From the NCBI RefSeq assembly GCF_023715465.1, contig NZ_JAMBOE010000012.1, positions 62,001 to 126,000 on the forward strand: a DNA stretch of 64,000 bases, written 5' to 3'. Positions within the stretch are counted from its first letter, which is position 1. Every line of letters starts with the position of its first letter. Origin of the DNA: Paenibacillus macerans (GTDB taxonomy: Bacteria > Bacillota > Bacilli > Paenibacillales > Paenibacillaceae). Shown piece by piece: positions 7,991 through 16,348 of this stretch. The notes under the pieces were generated by a model. It ran no database searches. It saw nothing but the letters and a program-made list of their open reading frames with translations, and was not told the DNA's origin. The position numbers and the translations under genes were made by a program.

Positions 7991-8860
7991 GTGAACGATT
8001 CGAGATACAGCAATTTGCAGCTTGGAGAAAGAGGCGCGGTCATCAGCATTATCGCCTATATTTGCTTATCGGCGTTTAAGCTGTTTATTGGATATACGGC
8101 GAATTCGGAGGCTTTAAAAGCCGATGGCTTGAACAATGCCACGGATATTATCGCTTCCATCGCGGTGCTAATCGGATTGCGGGTGGCCCGTCGTCCCGCC
8201 GACAGCGACCATGCTTACGGGCATTGGAAGGCGGAGACCATAGCTTCCATGGTCGCTTCATTCATCATGATGGCGGTGGGTCTGCAGGTTTTATTTGGGG
8301 CGATCTCATCGATTTTTGCGGGTAAAAGCGAATCGCCTGATCTAATAGCCGCGTGGACGGGCGTTTTTTGCGCTGCAGTTATGTATATTGTCTACAGATA
8401 CAACAAGAAACTGGCCCTTAAAATAAACAGCCAGGCGGTGATGGCGGCCGCCCGTGACAATATTTCCGATGCCTGGGTCAGCATAGGAACGGCGATAGGA
8501 ATCATTGGGGCTGGGTTTGGCCTCCCCTGGCTTGATCCCGTAACCGCCGTTATCGTGGGCGCTTTGATCTGCAAAACCGCCTGGGACATTTTTAGCGAAA
8601 CGACGCATCATCTCACGGACGGGTTTGACGAAGCTTTAATCGCGTCCTACAAAGAGACGGTATCGAATGTCGAAGGGGTGCAGGAAGTCAAGGACTTGCG
8701 GGCAAGGCACTACGGTAACAACATCGTTGTCGATACGGTGATCCTGGTTGACTCCGAGCTTGATATTCATCAAGCCCACGACATTTCAACCCATGTGGAA
8801 GAACATTTGTGCCGGACCTATGATGTTTATGCGGTACACGTTCATGTGGAACCTTGTTGA
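7991..8860 (+). CDS. Cation diffusion facilitator family metal exporter
   Basis: A 289-residue protein starting with GTG 7991 behind GTGGGGG. About six membrane helices are followed by a ~75-residue cytoplasmic domain ending in VYAVHVHVEP. Metal-site residues are visible: KADGLNNATD in helix 2 and AARDNISDAW in helix 5, plus HAYGHWKAE after helix 2. The DGxNNxTD form is the one seen in manganese-type CDF proteins (B. subtilis MneP/MneS) rather than ZitB-type zinc exporters, so Mn(II) or Fe(II) efflux is likely, by proton antiport. No metal-sensing riboswitch is visible upstream. Confidence 0.88.
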   Translation: MNDSRYSNLQLGERGAVISIIAYICLSAFKLFIGYTANSEALKADGLNNATDIIASIAVLIGLRVARRPADSDHAYGHWKAETIASMVASFIMMAVGLQVLFGAISSIFAGKSESPDLIAAWTGVFCAAVMYIVYRYNKKLALKINSQAVMAAARDNISDAWVSIGTAIGIIGAGFGLPWLDPVTAVIVGALICKTAWDIFSETTHHLTDGFDEALIASYKETVSNVEGVQEVKDLRARHYGNNIVVDTVILVDSELDIHQAHDISTHVEEHLCRTYDVYAVHVHVEPC

Positions 8861-9006
8861 CCGCTCCTTAATGTGACGGATTCCATTCAAGCTCTTTTAA
8901 AAGAAATCGACGCATTGATTGACTCCCTCCATTGAATAATTCATTGCCTCCGATGGAATGCTATGGCATAAAATGCTATTGATTAATGCGGGAGGTTATA
9001 TGAGAA

Positions 9007-9900
9007 GTGAAATCGTTAAGAATGCTGGCTGTTTGTCTGCTTGTAGTGACCTTGTGCCAAGGCTGTGCACAGAACCCGGTAAAAAGCAACAACCGTCCCG
9101 AGGCTAAATCCCAAAAGATATCACAGACACGTTTGACGCAGCAGCATCAACAGCACAAAAGCACACCTGAACTTCAAGGCGGTCCGGAGAGCAAAGTCCG
9201 AAAACCTCACCCGATGTCGCTTGCTGATTTACACAGTAAGTATCCTGCCATTTATGCGCTGAACGGGCCTCGGAGTAAACGGCAGGTTGCACTTACATTC
9301 GATGATGTACCGGACGCCGTGTTTACGCCGAGAGTGCTGGATGCGCTAAAGCAGGCCGGGGTAAAGGCCACCTTTTTTGTGGTCGGCAACCGGGCTGTGG
9401 CCCATCCCGATATCATGGCCAGGATCGTTAAAGAAGGGCACGAGGTCGGAAACCATTCGTACAGTCATCCGAACTTGCCGAAGCTTTCCGATTCCCAGTT
9501 CCGGAGCGAGATAACCCGAACGGATAAGATCATCCGCAATTACACCGGTTCCGATCCTGACCTGTTTCGTCCGCCCTACGGCAATACGAATGAGAGTCAG
9601 CTTCTCTGGCTTGCGAGCAAAGGTAAAAAAATTGTCGGATGGAACGTCGATTCACTTGACTGGAAAGGACTTAATGCCGATCAGGTAAGCACCAATGTGC
9701 TCAGCCATGTTCTGCCGGGCTCGATTATACTGCAGCATGCTGCCGGTGGACACGGCGAGGATTTGAGCGGTACTGTCGCTGCAATCCCCCGGATCGTAAA
9801 ATCTCTGAAAGACGATGGCGTCGATTTTGTTACGGTTGACGTCCTGCTGAACCAGAAGAAGGATGCCGGAAAAAATATCCGGGCTAGGTCTAATCAATAA
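9007..9900 (+). CDS. NodB-type polysaccharide deacetylase lipoprotein
   Basis: The protein opens with a lipoprotein signal (MLAVCLLVVTLCQGC), a ~55-residue polar linker, then a NodB domain. Motif 1 is LTFDDVPD (catalytic and metal Asp), motif 2 HEVGNHSYSHPNL, motif 3 LFRPPYGNTN, motif 4 VDSLDW and motif 5 IILQHAAG. It most resembles extracellular peptidoglycan or poly-GlcNAc deacetylases such as PdaA/PgaB-like enzymes. The start is GTG 9007; an ATG at 9000 nearer the GGAGG site is in another frame, so the exact initiation is uncertain. A bidirectional terminator follows. Confidence 0.88.
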   Translation: MKSLRMLAVCLLVVTLCQGCAQNPVKSNNRPEAKSQKISQTRLTQQHQQHKSTPELQGGPESKVRKPHPMSLADLHSKYPAIYALNGPRSKRQVALTFDDVPDAVFTPRVLDALKQAGVKATFFVVGNRAVAHPDIMARIVKEGHEVGNHSYSHPNLPKLSDSQFRSEITRTDKIIRNYTGSDPDLFRPPYGNTNESQLLWLASKGKKIVGWNVDSLDWKGLNADQVSTNVLSHVLPGSIILQHAAGGHGEDLSGTVAAIPRIVKSLKDDGVDFVTVDVLLNQKKDAGKNIRARSNQ

Positions 9901-9919
9901 TACGGCCTCGCCAAAAGTC

Positions 9920-9951
9920 AAAGCCCCCTCTCGCAAGGGGGCTTTAAGTTT
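9920..9951. terminator. Bidirectional terminator
   Basis: AAAGCCCCCT (9920-9929) pairs with AGGGGGCTTT (9936-9945), followed by AAGTTTTTT on the plus strand. It serves the deacetylase gene and probably the convergent oxidoreductase as well. Confidence 0.88.
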
Positions 9952-9952
9952 T

Positions 9953-10546
9953 TTAAGTTAAAGCGGCCTTTGCATCGTTGTCATAATATAGCCCCAGATG
10001 ATAAGCTCGCATCAGGAGATTTTCGAAAATTTCCGGCCTTGAATCCATGGTGTCGTATAAGATTTCAACCTTGCTGTTAGAGATTCCGCAGTATTCGGCA
10101 ATTGCGATGTTTAGAAGATGTGAGAGCATTTTGTCGTATTGTCGCTTCTCAAAGTCTGCTTGCGGAGCTCCTCCCAGACCGAGCCACAGCACTCGTTGGT
10201 GATGCAATTTATTGGAGCCGTACGCAAAACCATTGTTCCATACCCGGTCGATATATCCTTTCAGCATAGCGGGCAAATTGTACCACCATATCGGGAAAAT
10301 AAAAGCGAGCGCATCGTGATTTTTCATTCGTTCCATCTCAGCCTCCACCTCAGGCGAATAGAGCTTGCGATCGGCTGACCAATCGGGTTCGTCCGCTTCC
10401 CACATGACGGGATTGAAGCCGCTGCGGTGCAGATCCAGCATCTCTGTTTCATGTCCCGCATCAGTGAGCCCCTGTATAAATTTGTCCGCAACAGCAAAGG
10501 TTAAGGAATTCACCCGGGGATGCGATACAACGGTCAAAATTTTCAT
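9953..10546 (-). CDS. Flavodoxin-like NAD(P)H oxidoreductase (NQO1/MdaB/KefF family)
   Basis: The 197-residue protein starts at 10546 behind GGAAGGTGA; the open frame extends to 10690 without a better site. It begins MKILTVVSHPR and carries the family motifs VADKFIQGL, AFIFPIWWYNLPAMLKGYIDRVW (start of the FMN-side loop), NGFAYG and a late YCGI. Such enzymes reduce quinones or electrophiles with NAD(P)H and FAD/FMN. It is divergent from an HxlR regulator with three evenly spaced repeats between them, indicating local control. Confidence 0.9.
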   Translation of the reverse strand: MKILTVVSHPRVNSLTFAVADKFIQGLTDAGHETEMLDLHRSGFNPVMWEADEPDWSADRKLYSPEVEAEMERMKNHDALAFIFPIWWYNLPAMLKGYIDRVWNNGFAYGSNKLHHQRVLWLGLGGAPQADFEKRQYDKMLSHLLNIAIAEYCGISNSKVEILYDTMDSRPEIFENLLMRAYHLGLYYDNDAKAALT

Positions 10547-10640
10547 AAACGTCACCTTCCCTATCTCAACTTTTAACTTCAAATAAGGTACGATAAAATT
10601 ATCTATTCTACCGTGAAAAAAGGGAAGAACGCACTTTTTT

Positions 10641-10686
10641 GTAATATAAGCACTTAAAAGTAATATAGATACCGAAAAGTAACTAT
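10641..10686. promoter_or_regulatory. Three 19-bp-spaced direct repeats in a divergent promoter region
   Basis: GTAATATA starts at 10641, GTAATATA at 10660 and GTAACTAT at 10679, each 19 bp apart; the last two are preceded by AAAA. They lie between the oxidoreductase and the HxlR gene, where the regulator would be expected to bind. Function is inferred from position and periodicity. Confidence 0.45.
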
Positions 10687-10717
10687 TCATAAGAACCGAC
10701 GAGAGGATGGTTATTCT

Positions 10718-11074
10718 ATGGAAAGGCCGGCAACACGGATTTATAACATCCCTGCGGAAGCGACGCTGGAGGTCATAGGCGGGAAGTGGAAATTATTGAT
10801 TTTATGCCATTTGAACTGCGGACCTGGCCCCATGAGAACGAGCGAATTAAAAAAGGCGATTCCCGAAATTACGCAAAAAATGTTAACTCAGCAGCTTCGG
10901 GAACTGGAGGAAGACGGCATCATCACGAGAACGGTATATAATCAGGTGCCGCCGAAGGTGGTCTATGAAATGAGTGAACTTGGATTGTCGCTGACATCCA
11001 TATTGGACCAATTGGACGAGTGGGGCGAGCAATATATCCATCAACGGGAATGGAAGCCCTCCTGTTCCGGATGA
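10718..11074 (+). CDS. HxlR-family winged-helix transcriptional regulator
   Basis: 118 residues with the HxlR core: TLEVIGGKWKLLILCHL, MRTSELKKAIPEITQKMLTQ (recognition helix), LEEDGIITRTVY and VVYEMSELGLSL. The conserved N-terminal Cys of redox-sensing members is not at the usual place; a Cys occurs in the first core helix (LILCHL) and in CGPGPM. It is divergent from the NAD(P)H oxidoreductase and probably represses it (inference). Confidence 0.9.
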   Translation: MERPATRIYNIPAEATLEVIGGKWKLLILCHLNCGPGPMRTSELKKAIPEITQKMLTQQLRELEEDGIITRTVYNQVPPKVVYEMSELGLSLTSILDQLDEWGEQYIHQREWKPSCSG

Positions 11075-11102
11075 GGGTGAAATTTCGCGCCTACGTAAAA
11101 GG

Positions 11103-11126
11103 GGCCCCTCATGAAAGGGGCCTTTA
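11103..11126 (+). terminator. Terminator of the HxlR gene
   Basis: GGCCCCT (11103-11109) pairs with AGGGGCC (11116-11122) around CATGAA, followed by a short TTT. It lies 29 bases after the stop codon. Confidence 0.6.
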
Positions 11127-11430
11127 AGCTTATTAAAATGGGATTCGTCTAGAATGAATCACGTAGTCATGTTTGGCTGCCCAATCCTCGGGGAAATAAC
11201 ATCCCGTACATGCTCATCAAATAGAAAGCCGGCCTGTGACGGGTCGGCTTGTCTTCGATATAGGCGAAGGACGAAAAAACTAGCCGTTACATACAGCGCG
11301 GTGAACGGGCCCTCTAAACAGTATCATATTTTGACATGATTTATGGTTATTATGAACCCATCAAGTGAAAAAACAAATCAATGGATCAATTCATCTTTGC
11401 TGTGTAAACGAGATCAAAGGAGGAATGGAA

Positions 11431-11646
11431 ATGAGTACGATTATCGGTAATGAAAAAATCGCGAAGGTTGAATCACGCCCTATTGGAAGGATGGCCGCAT
11501 ATTGGACCGTCACATTAATTCTCGCATTCTCTATTTCATTAAGCGGTATCGGGCAATTGATGCGATATGGTGGTAATGTCGATTTAGTGATACCAGTGAT
11601 AATCAGTGCCTGGCGCTATAACAAGCGCAACTTTGTATTCATTTGA
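11431..11646 (+). pseudogene. 5' fragment of a DoxX-family membrane protein gene
   Basis: ATG 11431 sits 6 bases after AAAGGAGG. The first ~55 residues (SRPIGRMAAYWTVTLILAF, GIGQLMRYGG) read as the N-terminal helix of a DoxX-like family protein, normally ~120-130 residues with four helices. After about GGNVDLV (base ~11592) the sequence no longer resembles the family, and the frame ends at 11646 inside the opposite-strand gene. The 3' half is therefore missing. Together with the truncation of the convergent gene this marks a deletion junction. Family identity is from recall of DoxX N-termini, so it is moderately sure. Confidence 0.6.
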
Positions 11647-12303
11647 ACCTGGCGTTTCGCTATAGCTTGAACTCCTAATTGTTCTCCCTAAATCTGCCAT
11701 ATCAGATTTTACCGCAGTAATTATTGCACTTGCAGTAAGCGAAGTGTAATAGTTTCCAGTTCTATACCCCGGTTGAAACATATAACCAGCTAACGGATCA
11801 CTTGTGTCGTTTGCAATTCTGTTCAAAATATATCCATAACAGTTTGCTCTAAAGACATTAGCTGGATCATTCCAATAGGAAGGATTATAAGGATATTCAC
11901 CGCCGCCTGTAGGCATCGAAGCAAACAGAGATTTATCTTTAGTAGCTTTAGAGTCTGCAGAAGCAGCTTGACCAACAGCTTGATCAGCAGCTTGATCAGC
12001 AGCTTGATCAGCAGCTTTATCAGAGCCTATGCTTTTACGGACTTGATAATTATCCGGTGCTACATTTCTTCTAATATCAAATTCTTTGCCATCAATTTTG
12101 TGAATAAATTCACTTTCCGCGGCAACTTCAGGTTCTGCCACAGCAGCTCCATCTGAATTTATACTTCTGCTGTAGTTATAATTATCCGGCGCTACGCTTT
12201 TTCTAACATCAATTTCTGCACCATCATTTCCAGCAGCAAATGCAGTTACTCCCAAACTTAGCATCAAAACAATAGCTAATATCCAGCTTGAAAATTTCTT
12301 CAT
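11584..12303 (-). CDS. Secreted protein with AADQ repeats, probably 3'-truncated
   Basis: 239 residues behind GAGGAGGAG. A classical signal peptide (MKKFSSWILAIVLMLSLGVTAFA) is followed by two similar segments (EIDVRKSVAPDNYNYSRS and EFDIRRNVAPDNYQVRKS), a short AADQ tandem repeat, then a domain with NCYGYILN and VALVIAPGTDYHWYH. NC-Y-x-Y and DYHWY resemble the core of a secreted cysteine-containing family whose members continue well beyond DYHWY. Here the frame stops right after it, next to the broken DoxX gene, so the C-terminus is probably lost. It is AT-richer than its neighbours. Function unknown. Confidence 0.7.
   Translation of the reverse strand: MKKFSSWILAIVLMLSLGVTAFAAGNDGAEIDVRKSVAPDNYNYSRSINSDGAAVAEPEVAAESEFIHKIDGKEFDIRRNVAPDNYQVRKSIGSDKAADQAADQAADQAVGQAASADSKATKDKSLFASMPTGGGEYPYNPSYWNDPANVFRANCYGYILNRIANDTSDPLAGYMFQPGYRTGNYYTSLTASAIITAVKSDMADLGRTIRSSSYSETPGSNEYKVALVIAPGTDYHWYH
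11969..12024. repeat. 12-bp tandem repeat inside the secreted-protein gene
   Basis: AGCAGCTTGATC-type units repeat about four to five times, encoding AADQ (variants AVGQ and AADK). The repeat is in frame, so copy-number change would alter protein length by four residues per unit without a frameshift. Confidence 0.75.
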
Positions 12304-12537
12304 TGCTTCTCCTCCTCGTGATCAATTTTTTTTGAACAGACTCATCTTGTTACATTTCAAGTCGTATCATCGAGGCGTAACAAACTCCATTCTTACCTAT
12401 GAGGATTCATTAACAGTATTCAGCATCCCTAATTCCGCATCTTTAATTCCATCTTTATCCAATTCTCTGATAACATAAAGAATGATGTAAGTAAATTACA
12501 AAATAAAGTATAAATGTAATTGAATCGAATGAAAATT

Positions 12538-12566
12538 AGCAGGCTCAAGTGCTTGCTGAGCCTGCT
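12538..12566 (-). terminator. Hairpin terminator of the downstream lipoprotein gene
   Basis: AGCAGGCTC (12538-12546) and GAGCCTGCT (12558-12566) form a perfect 9-bp stem. On the minus strand AATTTTC follows, 58 bases after the stop of the 12624-13220 gene. The rest of the AT-rich gap 12304-12623 shows nothing recognisable. Confidence 0.65.
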
Positions 12567-12623
12567 ATACAGATAGTTTTTTAGTGATTTATTCTATAAT
12601 TGCACTCCACTGTCATAAATTAA

Positions 12624-13220
12624 TTACTTTGAAATAAACTTCTCTACATTATTTTCTCTGATGTCTATATAATTATCTGAATGATCGGCTTTTACCAATC
12701 TAATATATGCAGGCTTTTTCCTTGGATTGTTACCTCCAATAAGAAGGTAATAGCTTTCATCTATCTCATAACGCAAGATATAGAGTCCACTGCCTATTTC
12801 CGTACTATCATAACTTTTAAAATCATTCCATGAAAGTTCTTGTCCTTTATGAGATAATTCTATCACTTTATCTAAAGTCAATTTTTCTTTACGAAATAAT
12901 TGCCACTGATTATCTATCATAACAACGATACCCTCCTCATAAGAAGCATATGGGGCCCCAACATACCCAAAATTACTTTGATCATTTTTTGCTGGAATTT
13001 CAGAACCAGCTACTTCTGATGTAATTGTGCCCATTAAAGAGGAATCATTTATTTCAATGGAAATCCGCTCACCGGTATCAAGATAAAGATGATCTTCAAT
13101 CATTACCATCGGTATCCGATCCGATTGTATACTACTTTCTAGTTGTTTTTTACTACAAGATGTCATTGTAATCATTAAAATGAATAGGCAAAACCAAATT
13201 ATTTTCTTATTTATAACCAT
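12624..13220 (-). CDS. Uncharacterised lipoprotein
   Basis: The 198-residue product starts at ATG 13220 (a TTG two codons upstream is possible) after AGGGG. A lipoprotein signal ends in MTSC. The mature part has VMIEDHLYLDTGERI, then TITSEVAGSEIPAKNDQSNFG and MIDNQWQLF. This pattern recurs in small Firmicutes lipoproteins of unknown role. The gene is markedly AT-rich compared with the flanking ~50% GC sequence and has no operon partner, which suggests acquisition by transfer. Confidence 0.7.
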   Translation of the reverse strand: MVINKKIIWFCLFILMITMTSCSKKQLESSIQSDRIPMVMIEDHLYLDTGERISIEINDSSLMGTITSEVAGSEIPAKNDQSNFGYVGAPYASYEEGIVVMIDNQWQLFRKEKLTLDKVIELSHKGQELSWNDFKSYDSTEIGSGLYILRYEIDESYYLLIGGNNPRKKPAYIRLVKADHSDNYIDIRENNVEKFISK

Positions 13221-13584
13221 CCCCAAATTTCCCCTAACTCTAAAATATACTTCCTGAGTCTAAAATATGCTTCCTAACAAATTTAAATGTGCAATAAAAT
13301 ATAAAAATATTATACAGTACATTTCCAAAAAAATACCATACATATTGATGATTCGCCTTCTGGACTCTAGGAGCGAGACGGAAGCGGGACAGTTCCGTAG
13401 AATGTTAAAGAGCGGGCTGTCCGAGTTGATGGGGAACCAACAGAGCGTTCGAGTTCCGCTTGAAGTTGATTCTGTTGGGGATTGAGCAGGTGATCAGGAG
13501 AAGTAGGGTGTAAAAAATCACTCATCCTGCTAATAGACGAGCGGTTTCAAATGGTTTAGAGAAGACATGCAGTTTCAGTAGAAA
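13221..13584. other. Gap between lipoprotein and LytTR genes; possible gene remnant
   Basis: Apart from AT-rich sequence up to ~13340, a plus-strand frame ending at 13485 encodes a plausible protein tail (LLDSRSETEAGQFRRML, then SELMGNQQ, VRVPLEVDSVGD) with normal GC. It has no convincing start or ribosome-binding site and I do not recognise it. It may be the 3' remnant of a lost gene. Confidence 0.3.
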
Positions 13585-13613
13585 CTGACAAAAAAGTATC
13601 CCAACATTATAAT
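13585..13613 (+). promoter_or_regulatory. Sigma-A-type promoter of the LytTR regulator gene
   Basis: CTGACA (13585-13590) and a perfect TATAAT (13608-13613) are separated by 17 bp, about 40 bases before the start codon of the LytTR gene. Confidence 0.75.
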
Positions 13614-13654
13614 TGTTATATATATTCTATAGCGGCACCGACTAGGAGGACGGC

Positions 13655-14590
13655 ATGCAATTTCAACCGATCTATGATGATGGGAAATTACTTCTGCCGA
13701 AGATCGAATTCAATATGACATCGAACCTATCGGTTGGCATTATAACGGACTTGAGACGAAAGCAGCTTTTAATGAGTCAATTGGAGGATCCTGCCCGATA
13801 TTATTTATTTCGAGCGGGGCAGAACGAGTATTTGCATTTAACGGTGGAAGAGCTGATTACTTTTCTAGTCCGTGTAACGGAGCGGCAAGACCGGGTCGCG
13901 GGGTTATTGGATTATTTTGCTTTGAAAGAGGAACGGAAGACAAGAATCAAGAATCTAAGCTCATCGAAAAGGACGTATGTCACTCTGCTGCGCGTCTTTT
14001 TTGCGCATCAGCCTACACTTGTCCTGGAGGAGCCCTATTTTTACTTGGAAGAAGAGGATCGCCGTCATTTTAAACGGGTTTTGGATGATCTTTCGAAAGA
14101 GAAGCGGATTCTAATTTTGACCGCGAATTTAGAGGATGCCATGATTTCCTGTGATGCCATTTATCGATTGAACGAATTGGGCTTTCATCCACTGGATATT
14201 CGGGATTCGGAAGAGGGCCAGCAGGAAGTGCCGGAACAAGATCGGGCCCCTATTACCTTGCAGAAAATTTCTACGAAAAGAAATGACAAGGTGATTTTAT
14301 TCGATCCGCCTGAAGTCGATTACATCGAAAGTTTGGATGGCTCGATCCTCGTCCATGTAGGTGGAGAAAATTATGTCTGCGCTTTGACGCTAACCGAGCT
14401 GGAGCAGAGATTGAATAATTTCGGATTTTTCAGGTGCCATCGATCCTACATCGTTAACTTGCAAAAAGTAAGAGAGATTATTACATGGACGAAGAATAGC
14501 TACAGCCTGCGACTAACTACGGGGAAAGACGCCGTGGTTCCTTTATCCCGTTCAAAATTGCAGGAATTAAAAGCGCTTCTTCACATTTAA
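13655..14590 (+). CDS. LytTR transcriptional regulator with a degenerate ABC-ATPase domain
   Basis: 311 residues behind AGGAGG. Residues ~1-185 have the layout of an ABC ATPase but without a Walker A motif. A signature-like NLSSSKRTYVTLLR (~100) and a Walker-B-like TLVLEEPYFYLEEEDR (~121) remain, followed by ILILTAN where the H-loop would be. Residues ~215-311 are a LytTR DNA-binding domain (VDYIESLDGSILVHV, FFRCHRSYIVNLQKV, VPLSRSKLQEL). Such ABC-LytTR fusions are known beside ABC exporters. The domain probably senses nucleotide or transporter state instead of hydrolysing ATP (inference). It heads the ABC/SecA2 locus and likely binds the repeat at 14638. Confidence 0.85.
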   Translation: MQFQPIYDDGKLLLPKIEFNMTSNLSVGIITDLRRKQLLMSQLEDPARYYLFRAGQNEYLHLTVEELITFLVRVTERQDRVAGLLDYFALKEERKTRIKNLSSSKRTYVTLLRVFFAHQPTLVLEEPYFYLEEEDRRHFKRVLDDLSKEKRILILTANLEDAMISCDAIYRLNELGFHPLDIRDSEEGQQEVPEQDRAPITLQKISTKRNDKVILFDPPEVDYIESLDGSILVHVGGENYVCALTLTELEQRLNNFGFFRCHRSYIVNLQKVREIITWTKNSYSLRLTTGKDAVVPLSRSKLQELKALLHI

Positions 14591-14637
14591 AATATCCCAT
14601 TTCCGGGGTCATTTCGATCCAATCCAGTATTCCAGGG

Positions 14638-14673
14638 TACAGTTCAGGCGGGAACAGCTACATTTCGGCGGGA
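14638..14673 (+). promoter_or_regulatory. Candidate LytTR box (21-bp-spaced direct repeat)
   Basis: TACAGTTCAGGCGGGA at 14638-14653 is repeated as TACATTTCGGCGGGA at 14659-14673. The 21-bp distance is the usual spacing of LytTR half-sites. It lies between the LytTR gene and the ABC ATPase gene, about 65 bases before the latter's start. Confidence 0.5.
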
Positions 14674-14738
14674 TTTGATGGCTGGAAGCAGGCAGTCCTT
14701 ATATGCTAAAGGCATCAACTTAAGGGAAGTGGTGTTTC

Positions 14739-15584
14739 ATGAATGTGATCGAGGTCGAACGGATTAGAAAGAGATTTGGAAATAAGGATGCGTTATCCGA
14801 CGTGTCCTTTTCCATACCGAAGGGAGAAATTTTTGGGTTCCTGGGTCCGAGCGGCTCGGGCAAAACGACCCTAATCAAGATCTTAACGGCCCAATCCAAT
14901 CCGACAAGCGGGCAGGCCAGAGTCTTTAATCGGCCGGCAGAGTTGATGCAGCAGTCCGCCCAGAAGATGCGTTTTGGCATTTTGACGGATAACAGCGGCT
15001 TATATGAGCGATTAACGATTGCAGAAAATCTGGAGCTGTATCGCAGGTTGTATGATCTTCCCAGGTCTTCGATTGATAAGGTCCTGCAGTTTGTTAACTT
15101 AAGCGGGGAGAGCAAGAAGAAAGTCAACCGCTTATCGAAAGGGATGCGTCAGCGTGTGATGTTGGCGTGCGCGGTAATTCATGAGCCGGAGCTGTTGTTT
15201 CTGGATGAGCCGACTTCGGCTTTAGACCCCGTAAACTCGGCACATATATATAAAGGCTTACGCTACTTAAATGAGAAGGGGACAACGATTTTCTTAACTA
15301 CGCATGATATGAATGAGGCCGAGTTGATGTGTAACCGTGTCGCGATATTATATCAAGGGAAAATTCAAGCGATCGGCTCACCCAAGGAGCTTAAGAAGCC
15401 GCACCGGGAAAACGTAATTTGCGTTGACTTCATCAATGGGGAATCCCGCGAGCTCCCGATGGATGGGGAGACGGCCTACAAAATCGCCGATTGGATGAAG
15501 CGAGGGTTCATTGATCGATTGGAGACAAAAGAGCCAAGTTTGGGTGATATTTTTATAAAAATGACGGGAAGTGAGCTACAATGA
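14739..15584 (+). CDS. ABC transporter ATP-binding protein
   Basis: 281 residues behind AAGGGAAGTGG. Complete motifs: Walker A GPSGSGKTT, signature RLSKGMRQRVML, Walker B LLFLDEPTSALDP and H-loop TTHDM. The C-terminal region is short (~75 residues). Its stop overlaps the permease start (ATGA at 15581-15584). It is the functional ATPase partner for the permease, in contrast to the degenerate ABC domain of the upstream regulator. Substrate unknown. Confidence 0.9.
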   Translation: MNVIEVERIRKRFGNKDALSDVSFSIPKGEIFGFLGPSGSGKTTLIKILTAQSNPTSGQARVFNRPAELMQQSAQKMRFGILTDNSGLYERLTIAENLELYRRLYDLPRSSIDKVLQFVNLSGESKKKVNRLSKGMRQRVMLACAVIHEPELLFLDEPTSALDPVNSAHIYKGLRYLNEKGTTIFLTTHDMNEAELMCNRVAILYQGKIQAIGSPKELKKPHRENVICVDFINGESRELPMDGETAYKIADWMKRGFIDRLETKEPSLGDIFIKMTGSELQ

Positions 15585-16306
15585 GCATCTCATTCAAACG
15601 TGTGCAGGCGATCTTTGTGAAGGACTACAAGGAGTTTTCACGCAATTATGCGGTCTCCATTATGCTGATTATCCCGATTGTTCTTGCACTTCTTATTCGA
15701 GGTGTAGACTCGTCTTTGCCCTTAGCTTCTGTGGCTGGAACTTTCGCTACAGTTCTTAATCTTTCGTTTGTGTTGCTGACATGTTTCGCACAAACGTGCT
15801 TGATCGCGGAAGAAAAGGAACGCAACACGTTACGATCCTTAATGCTGACCCCGGCCACAGCCTTGGACGTTTTAATTGGTAAAAGCAGTCTGGTCTTTGT
15901 CATGTCTGCTATTGATCTGGCTGTTGCTACGTATATATTCGGATATAAGCCGGCCAATATATGGGCTTTTGCGGCGGCCGTTATTCTTTCGATTATTCTA
16001 TACATAGCAGCCGGAACGATCTGCGGTTTATTCTCCAGGACGATGCTGGATGCATCGTTATCCATCCTACCTGTGACATTCGTATTCACCGCGGCGCCCT
16101 GGGGAGTGTTTGTGGCGGATGATTATCCGATCTTCAAATTACTGGAGTACGTGCCGAGTAGTCAACTTGTCCACTTGCTGAATATGCCCCATTCAGGCTT
16201 TACGACGGGACAGTTATTGAAACCGCTCCTCGTTACTGTGGTATGGACCGTTGTACTAACGATTGTGTCTGTTGGTTTGTATCAACGGCGGATGAAGGAC
16301 GGGTAG
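15581..16306 (+). CDS. ABC-2 type transporter permease
   Basis: 241 residues with six hydrophobic segments. The motif TCLIAEEKERNTLRSLMLTPAT is the ABC-2 family intracellular signature, and the protein ends in a short basic tail. It overlaps the ATPase gene by 4 bp. The single small permease implies a homodimer. The SecA2-like gene follows after 42 bp with its own ribosome-binding site, so all are probably co-transcribed. Confidence 0.88.
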   Translation: MSISFKRVQAIFVKDYKEFSRNYAVSIMLIIPIVLALLIRGVDSSLPLASVAGTFATVLNLSFVLLTCFAQTCLIAEEKERNTLRSLMLTPATALDVLIGKSSLVFVMSAIDLAVATYIFGYKPANIWAFAAAVILSIILYIAAGTICGLFSRTMLDASLSILPVTFVFTAAPWGVFVADDYPIFKLLEYVPSSQLVHLLNMPHSGFTTGQLLKPLLVTVVWTVVLTIVSVGLYQRRMKDG

Positions 16307-16348
16307 GAAGAATATCGCGTATTTCTACCGAGGAGGGATCAAATTCCG

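Noticed and set aside
11154-11339. 61-residue plus-strand frame after the second HxlR gene
   Set aside because: No ribosome-binding site and unconvincing composition; the region mainly contains small hairpins.
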